Below, one piece after another: positions 56,159 to 64,000 of a stretch of 64,000 bases of DNA (position 1 is its first letter; each line of letters opens with the position of its first letter). The notes below the pieces were generated by a model, which had not been told where the DNA came from, did no database searches, and saw nothing but the letters and a program-made list of their open reading frames with translations. Origin of the DNA: DATFDN01 sp963756495 (GTDB lineage: Bacteria; Pseudomonadota; Alphaproteobacteria; Acetobacterales; Acetobacteraceae); the NCBI GenBank assembly GCA_963756495.1, contig CAVWNS010000014.1, forward strand, positions 620,001 through 684,000, written 5' to 3'. The position numbers and the translations under genes are program-made.

Positions 56159-56860
56159 ATGGAGCTGCCGGACGCCGAGTTGATCCCGCTTCCGCGCGGG
56201 CCCGCGCGCGTCGAATGGCGTCGCAGTCGACGTGCGCGACGCGTCAGCCTGCGGATCGACCCGTGCGGTGGTGCTGTGGTCGTCACGCTGCCGATGCGCG
56301 CCGGGCGTGGCGCGGGAGTCGCGTTGCTGATGGGCAACGCGGACTGGATCGCCGACCGTCTCGCGCAACTGCCGGACGCGATGCCGTTCGTCGATGGCGC
56401 GCTGGTTCCCATCGCGAACATGCCGCACCGCATCCGTCACATGCCCGGCGCACGCCGCGGCGCCTGGGTGGAAGCGGGCGAACTGCGCGTGAGCGGTGCG
56501 CCGGAATTCCTGCGACGCCGTGTTCTCGACTATTTCCGCAAGGAGGCGCGCGCGCGCCTGACGGTGCTGGTCGCCGGAAAGGCCGGGCGGATCGGCGTCG
56601 TGCCGCGCCGCGTCTCGGTCAAGGATACGCGCAGCCGATGGGGCAGCTGCGCCGCGGACGGCTCGCTCGCGTTCTCCTGGCGCCTGATGATGGCGCCGGA
56701 GTTCGTGCAGGACTACGTCGCCGCGCATGAGGTCGCGCACCTGCGCCACATGAACCACGGCAAGAGTTTCTGGGCGCTGGTGCATCGGCTGACCCCGCAC
56801 ACCGCAGAGGCGATCGCCTGGCTGCACACGGATGGCTCACGCCTGCTGCGCGCCGGCTGA
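56159..56860 (+). CDS. YgjP/SprT-like M48-type metallopeptidase
   Basis: A 233-residue protein (ATG 56159; a TTG at 56147 is possible). An N-terminal beta domain, RRARRVSLRIDPCGGAVVV, is followed by VKDTRSRWGSCAADGSLAFS and the zinc site AAHEVAHLRHMNHGKSFW (HExxH plus a third His). This is the DUF45/YgjP family of minimal gluzincins. Its 3' end overlaps the convergent molybdenum enzyme gene by 24 bases. Confidence 0.87.
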   Translation: MELPDAELIPLPRGPARVEWRRSRRARRVSLRIDPCGGAVVVTLPMRAGRGAGVALLMGNADWIADRLAQLPDAMPFVDGALVPIANMPHRIRHMPGARRGAWVEAGELRVSGAPEFLRRRVLDYFRKEARARLTVLVAGKAGRIGVVPRRVSVKDTRSRWGSCAADGSLAFSWRLMMAPEFVQDYVAAHEVAHLRHMNHGKSFWALVHRLTPHTAEAIAWLHTDGSRLLRAG

Positions 56861-59134
56861 CAGCGCGCGCCAGATGGATTCCGGCGTTGCCGGCATGTCC
56901 AGATGCGTGACGCCGAGCGGGGCGAGCGCGTCCAGGATCGCGTTCATCACCGTCTGCGGCGCCGCCATCGCGCCAGCCTGGCCCGAGCCCTTCACCCCGA
57001 GCGGGTTAGCCTCCGTCGGCACGCCGGACAGCGCGATCTCCAGCGCCGGCAGGTCGGCCGCGCGCGGGATGGCGTAGTCCATGAAGCTGCCGCTCAGCAG
57101 CTGACCGCTCGATGTGTCGTACACGGTGCGCTCCAGCAGCGCCTGGCCGATCCCCTGCGCCACGCCGCCCTGCACCTGGCCCACGGTCAGCAGCGGGTTG
57201 AGCAGCCGGCCGAAATCATCGACCGCCAGATAGCGTTCCAGTGTCACCATGCCGGTCGCGGGATCGACCTCGACCTCGGCGACGTGGCAGCCATTCGGAA
57301 AGGTGAAAGGCGCATCGGCGATGTCGGCGCGCGAATCCAGGCTCGCGTCGAAATCCGCGGCCGCTCGCGCGACGTCGAGCAGGTCGGCCCCGCGCCCGTC
57401 GGCCGCCGCGAACCGGCCGGCCTCGAACGCGATCGCCTCCGGTGTCGTTTGCAGCAAACGCGCCGCCACCATGCGGCCCGTCTCGATCCCAACCTGGATC
57501 GCGCGCACGAGCGCCGCGCCGCCCATGTGCATGGAACGCGCGCCGCCATGGCCGCCGCCGGTCGCGACCGATGCCGTGTCAGCCTGCACATAGCGAAAGG
57601 CGCTGATCGGCAGACCGAGCATGTCGGCCGCGATCTGCGGATAGGTGGTCTCGTGGCCCTGGCCGTTCGACTGCGTGCCGACGAGCAGTGCCACGGTGCC
57701 GCCCGGCTCGAAGCGGATCTCCGCCGCCTCGCTCGGCTGGCCGCGCGCGGTCTCCAGGAAGCATCCCACGCCAAGCCCGCGCAGCCGGGCGCATCGCCCA
57801 GATGCCTCGCGGCGCTGGATGAACCCGGCGCGATCCGCGGCGATCTCGGCGGCATCGAGGTTGGCGCCGAAGCGTCCGCCGTCGATGATGATGCCGAGCG
57901 CGCTGCGATGCGGGAAGCGCGCGATCATGTTGCGCCGGCGCAGCGCAAACGGGTCCAGCGACAGAAGGCGCGCAGCTGCATCGGCCAGCCGCTCGATCAC
58001 GTAGTTCGCCTCCGGCTTGCCGGCGCCGCGATACGCATCGATCGGCACCGTGTTGGTGAGCGCGCCGCGTACGTCCATGAACACGGCCGGAATGTCATAC
58101 ACGCCGCCCATCGCGGTGGCCGGTGCATTGGTGGAAGTCCCCGGACCGAAGCCCGCGACATAGGCGCCAAGATTGGCGATTGTCGCGACGTCCAGCGCCA
58201 GGAACCGGCCCGCATCGTCCAGCGCGAGGCGCGCGCGCGTGTGGTTGTCGCGTCCCTGGGCGGCGGAGGCGAAGTCCTCGGCGCGTTCGGCGATCCATTT
58301 CACCGCGCGCCCCAGCCGGCGCGCCGTCCACAAAAGCAGCACGTGCTCGGGATACACCGCGTTCTTGATCCCGAACCCGCCGCCCACGTCGGGCGCGCTG
58401 ACCCGCACGCGCGCACGCGGCAGATGGAAGATCGCGTCAGCGAGCACGTCGCGAATGCCATGCACGCTGGCGCCGCTCAGCGTCAGGTGCAAACTGTCGC
58501 TCGCCGCGTCGTGCAGCCCGATCGCACCGCGCGTCTCCATCGGCGCGATGATCAGGCGGTTGTTGACCAGCGTGGTCTCGACGATATGCGCCGCACCCAC
58601 GAAGGCCGCCTCCACCGCCGCGCGGTCGCCCTTCTGGAATCGGAAGGAAAGATTGCCCGGCGCCTCGTCCCACAGCAGCGGCGCATCCGGCGCGAGCGCC
58701 GCGCGGGCGTCGGTCACGGCGGGAAGCGGGCGATAGCGGACCGTCACGGTCTCGGAGGCGTCGCGTGCCTGCGCCATCGTGTCCGCGACGACGAATGCCA
58801 CCACGTCGCCCACATGGCGCGCGCGCTCCCGCGCCAGGGCCGGTCGCGGCGGCACGATCATCGGCGCCAGCGTCGCCACCTGCGCGGTGCAGGGAATGGC
58901 GCCGATGGCGTCCGCGTCGAGATCGGCCGCCGTGAACACGCCACGCACGCCGGCCATGCTTCGCGCGGCGTCCGCCTCGATCGCCTCGATCACGGCGTGC
59001 GCGTGCGGCGAGCGCACGAATGTGCCGTGCAGCGCGTCCGCTGGCGCGATGTCGTCGATATAAGCGCCCGCGCCGGTCAGAAAGCGCGCGTCCTCCAGCC
59101 GGCGCAGGTCCTGGCCGATCTGCGCGGGCGGCAT
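56837..59134 (-). CDS. Xanthine dehydrogenase-family molybdopterin-binding subunit
   Basis: A 765-residue large subunit of a molybdenum hydroxylase. Blocks are DARFLTGAGAYIDDI, APDVGGGFGIKNAVYPEH, PIDAYRGAGKPEANYVIERL, GTQSNGQGHETTYPQ and the C-terminal NPLGVKGSGQAGAMAAPQ. In that last motif a Gln stands where the catalytic Glu is found in classic enzymes (GxGE). The small Fe-S and FAD subunits are not adjacent. The ATG overlaps the stop of the Ldh gene by one base, so the two are co-translated. Confidence 0.87.
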   Translation of the reverse strand: MPPAQIGQDLRRLEDARFLTGAGAYIDDIAPADALHGTFVRSPHAHAVIEAIEADAARSMAGVRGVFTAADLDADAIGAIPCTAQVATLAPMIVPPRPALARERARHVGDVVAFVVADTMAQARDASETVTVRYRPLPAVTDARAALAPDAPLLWDEAPGNLSFRFQKGDRAAVEAAFVGAAHIVETTLVNNRLIIAPMETRGAIGLHDAASDSLHLTLSGASVHGIRDVLADAIFHLPRARVRVSAPDVGGGFGIKNAVYPEHVLLLWTARRLGRAVKWIAERAEDFASAAQGRDNHTRARLALDDAGRFLALDVATIANLGAYVAGFGPGTSTNAPATAMGGVYDIPAVFMDVRGALTNTVPIDAYRGAGKPEANYVIERLADAAARLLSLDPFALRRRNMIARFPHRSALGIIIDGGRFGANLDAAEIAADRAGFIQRREASGRCARLRGLGVGCFLETARGQPSEAAEIRFEPGGTVALLVGTQSNGQGHETTYPQIAADMLGLPISAFRYVQADTASVATGGGHGGARSMHMGGAALVRAIQVGIETGRMVAARLLQTTPEAIAFEAGRFAAADGRGADLLDVARAAADFDASLDSRADIADAPFTFPNGCHVAEVEVDPATGMVTLERYLAVDDFGRLLNPLLTVGQVQGGVAQGIGQALLERTVYDTSSGQLLSGSFMDYAIPRAADLPALEIALSGVPTEANPLGVKGSGQAGAMAAPQTVMNAILDALAPLGVTHLDMPATPESIWRALSAGAQQA

Positions 59135-60183
59135 CAGAATCCCAGCCGCTCCGCCACGCCGTACTCGGTTGCCAGCTTGCGCAGCACCTCCCAGGTCGCG
59201 TCCTCTACGGAAATGCCGGTTTTGCGCCGCTCCTGCTCGCGCTGGAACTCGATCTCGCCGGGATAGTACACGCGATCGAATCCCTCGGCGGGCGGCGTGT
59301 CCTTCAGGTAGGCGGCGAACTCGGCGACCTCCTTCTTGAACGTCGCGAGCTCGCGGAAGGCGGCGACGTTGAACACCGCGATGAAGCAGCCGTCGTTGTG
59401 ACGGCCCTTCGGGTCGATGCCGAAGCCGAGGCCCGTCAGCAGGCCGGAGAAGATCTCCACCATCGCGGCGAGCCCATAGCCCTTGTAGCCCTCGCCGCCG
59501 CCCAGCGGCAGCAGCGCGCCGCCCTGGCGCAGCTTGCGCGGATCGGTCGTCGGCTTGCCCTCGGCGTCGATGACCCAGCCCGCAGGCACCTCCTGCCCGC
59601 GCGCCACCGCCAGCGCGATCTTGCCGGCCGCCGCCGCCGAGGTCGCCATGTCGAAGAACAGCGGGCCATCGAGGTCCGACGGCACCGCGAAGCAGATCGG
59701 GTTGGTGCCGAGCCGCGCCTTGGCGCCGCCGAACGGCGCGACGTGCTTCGGGCTGCGGCCGGAATCGGCGGTGATCATCGCGATCATCCCCTCGGCCGCC
59801 GCCATCAGCGGGTAGCTGGCGAGCCGTCCGATATGGCCCTGCCGATGCACCGTGGCGGCGGCGACGTTCTGCGTGCGCGCCTTGTCGATGGTGAGGCGCA
59901 TCGCGCGCTCGGTGACGACGTAGCCGAAGCCCCAGTTGCCATCGACCACCGTGGTCGTCGGCGTCTCCTGCACCACCGTCCACGGCGCGCCGGGAACGAT
60001 GTGGCCGACCTTCACGCGCTCGATGTAGCTCGGGATCATGATGATGCCATGGCTGTCGTGGCCGGCGAGGTTGGCGCCGATCGACATCCGCGCGACCGTC
60101 GCGGCCTCGGCTTCCGGCGTGCCGGCCCCGATCAGCAGCGCCTTGGCGATTTCGGTCAGGCGATCCGGCTGGATGACGGGCAT
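59134..60183 (-). CDS. Ldh-family (malate/L-lactate/ureidoglycolate-type) NAD(P) oxidoreductase
   Basis: A 349-residue protein of the YlbC/malate-L-sulfolactate dehydrogenase fold: GHDSHGIIMIPSYIERVKVG with the catalytic His, VDGNWGFGYVVTERAM, and GGGEGYKGYGLAAMVEIFSG. GGGGAGG lies upstream of ATG 60183. It reduces or oxidises a 2-oxo/2-hydroxy acid. First gene of a two-gene operon with the molybdenum subunit, suggesting one catabolic pathway. Confidence 0.9.
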   Translation of the reverse strand: MPVIQPDRLTEIAKALLIGAGTPEAEAATVARMSIGANLAGHDSHGIIMIPSYIERVKVGHIVPGAPWTVVQETPTTTVVDGNWGFGYVVTERAMRLTIDKARTQNVAAATVHRQGHIGRLASYPLMAAAEGMIAMITADSGRSPKHVAPFGGAKARLGTNPICFAVPSDLDGPLFFDMATSAAAAGKIALAVARGQEVPAGWVIDAEGKPTTDPRKLRQGGALLPLGGGEGYKGYGLAAMVEIFSGLLTGLGFGIDPKGRHNDGCFIAVFNVAAFRELATFKKEVAEFAAYLKDTPPAEGFDRVYYPGEIEFQREQERRKTGISVEDATWEVLRKLATEYGVAERLGF

Positions 60184-60390
60184 GTGCGGTCCTCCCCTTT
60201 GCGGGCGAGTGTCGGGCGCTTGGCCCCGGATGGGAAGCCGTATTCCCAAGCAAGCCCAGCCAGGCCCGGAAGCGAGGGGACTTTCGCGGAAGAGGGGACT
60301 TTCGCGGAACCGGCAGTGCATGACAGCAGGCTGCCTGCGAGATTGTTTGATGCTTGGCGTCAGGCGTCAAGCTCCCTATGCAGGCAGCGG

Positions 60391-60720
60391 ATAATCCTGA
60401 CCTACAAGGATAAATGGACAGAGCAGTTCAGTCAGGGCGAATTTGTCAGGGCTTTCCAGGGATTCGAACAGCAGGCCGCCAACCGGCCCGCAATCCTGAA
60501 TGCCGCGCCGTCCCTTGACACCCTTCGGGCCTTGCCGAGCAACAGGCTTGAGGCCCTGAGAGGCCACTGGTTCGGCACCGATCCTCAGTTCTGGCTGAAC
60601 CTCCAGGCGCAATTCGACCTGGTTGTCGCGGATCGCGAGATCGGCGAGGCCATTCGTCGTCTGCCGACCAAGGCAAGCCGCGACCGCAGCCGATCAGCCA
60701 AGGCTCGGATAATTGCGTGA
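60391..60720 (+). pseudogene. HigB toxin-HigA antitoxin deletion fusion
   Basis: The frame starts ILTYKDKWTEQFSQGEFVRA and AFQGFEQQAANRPAI, continues LDTLRALPSNRLEALRG (the HigB toxin N-terminal half), then switches without a stop to HWFGTDPQFWLNLQAQFDLV and ADREIGEAIRRL, the C-terminus of a HigA/XRE antitoxin. The junction is near 60560-60568. The expected ATG is ATA at 60391. The toxin active end and the antitoxin DNA-binding domain are deleted, so the module is dead. Confidence 0.7.
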
Positions 60721-60850
60721 TCACGCCTGCCCGGCGCATCGCGGCAGGGGGCCCCGACGCTGGTGCGGATCGAGGGGGTGACGGAACGGCCTTGCTTGAA
60801 CAAGGCGAGTTCGCATATTAGAACGTAAAGCGAACGATGCGGAGCCGAGC

Positions 60851-61432
60851 GTGCCTCTCCCTCCCTCCGAGCCCGCCTTTCCACGCGGCCAAGCCTGCCG
60901 GAATCCGCCGACACGACCATCCATCCCGCCGAGGCAATTCTTCGGCGCCATCGACCGGATTTCGCGTCGCATCGCCGGGACGCCGCGCCCGCTCGGCCTG
61001 ATGCGCCTGATCCGCAAGGAGGCCGCCCGGCTCTTCGCGGAGTACGGGGTGGGCGCGGTGGGTATCTTTCGGGTCGCCGACGCCGTGCGACTGAGCGACT
61101 CGGCGGTCCGCTGATACTATGCCGGCCGCCGCGACCTGCTGCTCGACGTGCTCAGTCAGCACCTGCTCGGCCTCAACGAGGCGATCGGGACAGCGTTCGA
61201 CACGCACCAAGCCGGCGCGGACAGGCTGGAGGCGGTGGTCGCTGCCTGGCTTGACCATGTGGCGGCGGAGCCGAACGAGCATCGCACGCTCTTGTTCTCG
61301 GCCCATCTGCCGCCGTCGGAGCAGCGCGAGGCGGTGGTGCTCAAGCATCGGGTTCTCTTGGAAACCGCCTTGCTGGCCCTGAGTGGCGCCGTACCCGGCC
61401 TCGCTGAACGGCGGGTGGTGAAGGCGGGCTGA
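60851..61432 (+). pseudogene. TetR-family regulator with an in-frame TGA
   Basis: The N-terminal helix-turn-helix reads LIRKEAARLFAEYGVGAVGI, FRVADAVRLSDSAVR, then TGA (61112-61114), then in the same frame YYAGRRDLLLDVLSQHLLGL and a ligand-domain stretch to 61432. The stop falls inside the recognition-helix/turn region, so the product would be non-functional unless read through. The TGA may be a point mutation from CGA or TGG. Confidence 0.72.
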
Positions 61433-61433
61433 T

Positions 61434-61471
61434 TTGTACAACCGGCGCCAGGGGCGCGTCCGGTTGTACAA
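61434..61471. repeat. Palindrome with TTGTACAA ends downstream of the TetR gene
   Basis: TTGTACAACCGG and its exact complement CCGGTTGTACAA enclose a GC-rich loop that can itself pair (GCGCC with GGCGC). It starts 2 bases after the stop codon. It shares only the outer TTGTACAA with the element at 1995-2032. Confidence 0.72.
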
Positions 61472-61840
61472 TCCGCTGCAAGACGGCATTAATCTTTTTC
61501 GCGTTTGGGCCGGCTTCGCGACCGACGTTGCCAAGACCGCCCAATCCGTAAGCTCATATTCGCCTATTCCTGCTGCTGCCTGTCGCAAGCCCCGTGCCGC
61601 AGCGGCAAGCCCGTCTGTGCCTGCACTCAGCGTCGCCTCGATGCTGGTTGTGCATCGGCCTTCAATCCTGCCTGTAAGCAGGGTTCTGCCTGCATGTGGC
61701 AAGCCCTGTTGAACACTTGTCTGTCGCGGTTTTGTGAAATCGCCGCCTAACCACTATTGGGGCGAAGCGTGAACGTTTGTGCTATATCGCGTGTAGTGTC
61801 GAAGGGTGGCACACGAGATGGTTGCAGGAGCAGAGACGTT
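61472..61840. other. Spacer, no gene recognised
   Basis: Short frames on the plus strand are Cys/Ser-rich and show no motif. Repeated CTGCCTGT/CCTGCATG words are seen but form no regular repeat. Confidence 0.4.
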
Positions 61841-61915
61841 ATGCGCCAAAGCTACGATAATGAGTTTGATAATTCGATTGCCGTATTTGTTGTGCTTGGC
61901 GTTGGCGGGCTGCTA

Positions 61916-63054
61916 GTGCTCTTGACTCATACGGACCGTGCAGGCAGTCTGTCGAGCTTGGCCAGGATTGAGGCGGCCGAGGCGGTCCAGACGAACGGCT
62001 TCGGCTCGGCGTTGTGCTCGGCGAGGTAGCGTTTGATGGCGGCTTGCAGATCGACGATCGAATGGAAGCTGCCGCGACGGATGCGCTTGCGCGTCAGCAC
62101 GGAAAAGAAGTTCTCGACGGCGTTCAACCACGATCCGGACGTGGGCGTGAAGTGGAAGGTCCAGCGGGGATGCCGTTCGAGCCACGCCTTCACCTTCGGA
62201 TGCTTATGAGTGGCGTAGTTGTCGACCACCGCCTCGATCAGCTTGCCGGCCGGAACAGCGCGCTCGACGTCGTTGAGGAAGCGGATGAACTCCTCGTGCC
62301 GGTGCTGCTGCATGCAGCGGCCAATGACGGAGCCGTCGAGCACGTTGAGTGCGGCGAACAGCGTGGTCGTGCCGTGGCGCTTGTAGTCGTGGGTCATCGT
62401 GCCGCATCGGCCCGGCTTGATCGGCAAGCCCGGCTGCGTGCGATCGAGCGCCTGGATCTGGCTCTTTTCGTCGATGGACAGCACGACGGCTTGCGTCGGC
62501 GGGTCCAGATAGAGGCCGACGATGTCGGTCAGCTTGGCGGCGAAGTCGGGATCGCGCGACCGCTTGAACGTGCGGATGCGGTGCGGCTGGAGCTTGTGCG
62601 CGGCCCAGATGCGCGGCACCGATGTCAGGGAGATGCCGACGGCCCGAGCCATCGCCCGGCCGGTCCAGTGCGTGGCCTCATGCGGCGGATCGGCGCAGGT
62701 CAGCGCAACGACGCGCGCCACCGTCTCAGCCAAGATCGGCGGCTTGCCGGGCTTGCGCGTCTTGTCTCGCAGCAGCCCGTCCGCGCCCTCCTCGGCGAAG
62801 CGTCGCTGCCAGCGCCAGACCATCGGACGACTGACCCCCAGGCGCGTCGCCACCGGCTGCACCGGGCCGCGCTCCGCTGCCGCAAGCACGACCCGCGCGC
62901 GCTCGACATGCTTTTGCGGCCGATTGCGGTCGGCGAGGATCGCCTCAAGCGTCTCTCTATCCGACGAACTCAGGATCACGCATACCGTCTGTGCCATGCC
63001 GACAGAATCGCACGGTCGCACACCGTTGTGAATCGCCCGAACGGGTCAGAGCAC
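61916..63054 (-). mobile_element. IS630-family insertion sequence, copy 2
   Basis: An 1139-bp copy of the element at 42764-43902, flanked by TA at 61914-61915 and 63055-63056. It differs from copy 1 by only a few bases. Confidence 0.92.
61927..62997 (-). CDS. IS630-family transposase, copy 2
   Basis: A 356-residue DDE transposase with first Asp in LSIDEKSQIQALDRTQPG, second in AVVDNYATHKHPKVKAW and Glu in WLNAVENFFSVLTRKR. The catalytic DNYATHKHP block is intact here, so this copy is the likelier source of active transposase. Confidence 0.92.
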   Translation of the reverse strand: MAQTVCVILSSSDRETLEAILADRNRPQKHVERARVVLAAAERGPVQPVATRLGVSRPMVWRWQRRFAEEGADGLLRDKTRKPGKPPILAETVARVVALTCADPPHEATHWTGRAMARAVGISLTSVPRIWAAHKLQPHRIRTFKRSRDPDFAAKLTDIVGLYLDPPTQAVVLSIDEKSQIQALDRTQPGLPIKPGRCGTMTHDYKRHGTTTLFAALNVLDGSVIGRCMQQHRHEEFIRFLNDVERAVPAGKLIEAVVDNYATHKHPKVKAWLERHPRWTFHFTPTSGSWLNAVENFFSVLTRKRIRRGSFHSIVDLQAAIKRYLAEHNAEPKPFVWTASAASILAKLDRLPARSV

Positions 63055-63449
63055 TAGTGATTTCCGCCCTGATATCCCACGCGCTCGGCGCGAGCTTCAG
63101 CGTGGTCTTGCCGGCAGTAGTCCACACGCTCGTTGAATTCGGCATTTTCGGCGTGCCGATGTGGTTTGCTCGCCGAGAATTAGATTCACTTGTGCCAGAA
63201 TTGAGCTTCCCTGCCATCCTTGCTGCGAGCGTATTTGTCGCTCTTCTCGTGCAGTTCTGGGTGCCCGTGTTCCAGAACGTATGCGATGGTGGCCCATCAT
63301 CCTTCCTCAGCAGTCAGGACTCTCTCAGCGATATGCCAGTCTGGCAGGCCACCGAGTGGTGGCACGAGTGGTGGGTGAACTGGATGGGAGCTGAAATCGG
63401 CCTTGCTGGCTGCATTATGGGCGTGCTGCGGGGCGTGGCGAGCAGGTGA

Positions 63450-63640
63450 CCTGAGACAGGGGACTTCGGCAAAATTTGACAGCGCACCGGGGTTGACTCG
63501 CACCACGGGCCCTCGGGACGGAGCCAGGTTCCGAACTATGCGGATCAGGTTCGCATCTAAGAATTTAAAGGGCATTGAGGACGTGCCGTTAGCCCCGTCC
63601 ATGCGGCACGCAGCCTCTTCCTCGGTCAACGAGTTTTCTT
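63450..63640. other. Spacer with a possible 37-codon frame
   Basis: A short plus-strand frame at 63538-63651 (MRIRFASKNLKGIEDVPLAP and on) overlaps the start of the next gene. It has no match and could be a leader peptide or chance. Confidence 0.3.
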
Positions 63641-63994
63641 ATGGCTTCTGAACCATCTTACCGGGATCTTACCTACGACCTTCGGAACCTTACCAGGAGG
63701 TGGCCGTCCGCAGAACAGCTTGCGGGAATCTTCGACGGCTTGCTGCAACAGGACGATCGCACTGCGGCCATCATTTCCGCGTCTGGCGTCGAAGTGATGC
63801 TGCGCGCATCCATACAGATTCGGCTCGCCCCGCTCACGCAGGATGAATTTGATCACCTGTTTTCCGAGCAAGGGCCGTTCGGGACTTTCGGCCAAAAGCT
63901 ACATACGAGCTATTCCCTCGGGGTCCTGGGTAAGGAGACAAAGAAACTTTTACAAACGATTCAGCTTGTAAGAAATGTATTTGCCCATCATTAG
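63641..63994 (+). CDS. MltR-like protein
   Basis: A 117-residue protein starting MASEPSYRDLTYDLRN. The middle reads RTAAIISASGVEVMLRASIQ, then DEFDHLFSEQGPFGTFGQKL, LGVLGKETKKLLQTIQLVRN and VFAHH. The GPLxTFxxKxxLAYxLGL-xxxxxxxLxxIRxxRNxFAH pattern is that of the mannitol operon repressor MltR fold. The TAG directly after FAHH cuts it short of the usual 30-50 further residues, so it may be truncated. It lies outside any mannitol operon. Confidence 0.55.
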   Translation: MASEPSYRDLTYDLRNLTRRWPSAEQLAGIFDGLLQQDDRTAAIISASGVEVMLRASIQIRLAPLTQDEFDHLFSEQGPFGTFGQKLHTSYSLGVLGKETKKLLQTIQLVRNVFAHH

Positions 63995-64000
63995 GACAAA

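Larger units (their letters stand above)
61841..63449 (+). pseudogene. Membrane protein gene split by IS630 copy 2
   Basis: ATG 61841 starts MRQSYDNEFDNSIAVFVVLG and reaches GVGGLL at the IS edge (61915). After the element the frame resumes with VISALISHALGASFSVVLPA, FGIFGVPMWFARRELDSL, ILAASVFVALLVQFWVPVF and a Trp-rich stretch WQATEWWHEWWVNWMGAE to the TGA at 63449. Excision with loss of one TA rejoins the frame (GGGCTGCTAGTGATT), giving about 155 residues with three or four membrane spans. Family unknown. Confidence 0.72.

Noticed and set aside
56903..59266. 787-codon plus-strand open frame opposite the molybdenum subunit gene
   Set aside because: Arg/His/Ala-rich composition typical of an antisense shadow in high-GC DNA; the minus strand has strong family motifs.
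60265..60310. Two adjacent copies of AGGGGACTTTCGCGGA as a regulatory iteron pair
   Set aside because: Only two copies, in a decayed region upstream of the HigBA scar; a short tandem duplication is enough to explain them.
61112..61114. Selenocysteine codon in the TetR gene
   Set aside because: TetR proteins are not selenoproteins and no SECIS-like hairpin follows directly.

Overview
The window is high-GC chromosomal DNA from an alphaproteobacterium. The split ATP synthase operon atpHAGDC, the dgt-argS-SPOR gene order, the xseA/purD divergence, an ErpA-type protein, a YcgN-type cysteine-cluster protein and a SYLF protein all fit Rhodospirillales/Acetobacteraceae. That placement is inferred from gene content and composition only. 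No rRNA, tRNA or CRISPR array was recognised.

Layout. 1-3 kb: end of a hybrid histidine kinase, a cysteine synthase, a 55-residue lipoprotein and an isochorismatase-fold hydrolase. 3.1-7.0 kb: the most interesting locus, a STAND/NLR-like P-loop NTPase with thirteen 46-residue TPR units, translationally coupled to a small helical protein. The NTPase N-terminus and the small protein C-terminus carry the same RHIM-like, amyloid-type motif, which suggests a receptor/effector pair. 7.0-8.9 kb: decayed IS110 and IS1380 remnants. 8.8-16.3 kb: xseA, purD and a four-gene sugar cluster (Gfo/Idh/MocA dehydrogenase, DegT aminotransferase, CgeB-like glycosyltransferase, LpxA-like acyltransferase). 16.3-19.3 kb: a nested IS1380/IS66-like composite and a CoA-transferase stub. 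19.3-26.5 kb: housekeeping genes (cyclase, xthA, erpA-like, dgt, argS, SPOR, monooxygenase-like, bacterioferritin-like).

26.5-38 kb is an accessory region: a decayed antitoxin, an IS110 copy broken by a palindrome-bearing insert, a Uma2 protein, an LLM oxidoreductase, two head-to-tail ISNCY-type elements, an IS5 element, a parDE module with a nonsense-mutated toxin, DUF29 and VOC proteins. 38-42.7 kb: pyrD, a HAD protein, a degenerate histidine-kinase-like protein and a NUDIX hydrolase. 42.7-48.8 kb: an IS630 copy abutting the end of atpC, then the F1 operon. 49-60.2 kb: DoxX, nucleoside phosphorylase, an ABC transporter with a phosphatase, SYLF, YcgN, a DapA-like aldolase, a cupin, a SprT/YgjP-like metallopeptidase, a lone molybdenum hydroxylase large subunit and an Ldh-type dehydrogenase. 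60.3-64 kb: a HigB-HigA deletion fusion, a TetR gene with an in-frame stop, a second IS630 copy splitting a membrane-protein gene, and an MltR-like protein.

Two themes run through the window. First, removing three insertions (ISNCY pair, IS5, IS630 copy 2) in silico restores continuous reading frames of three otherwise invisible genes. Second, single-base or dinucleotide frameshifts occur in several genes, including the essential atpD and atpC, so part of the apparent gene decay is probably sequencing or assembly error.
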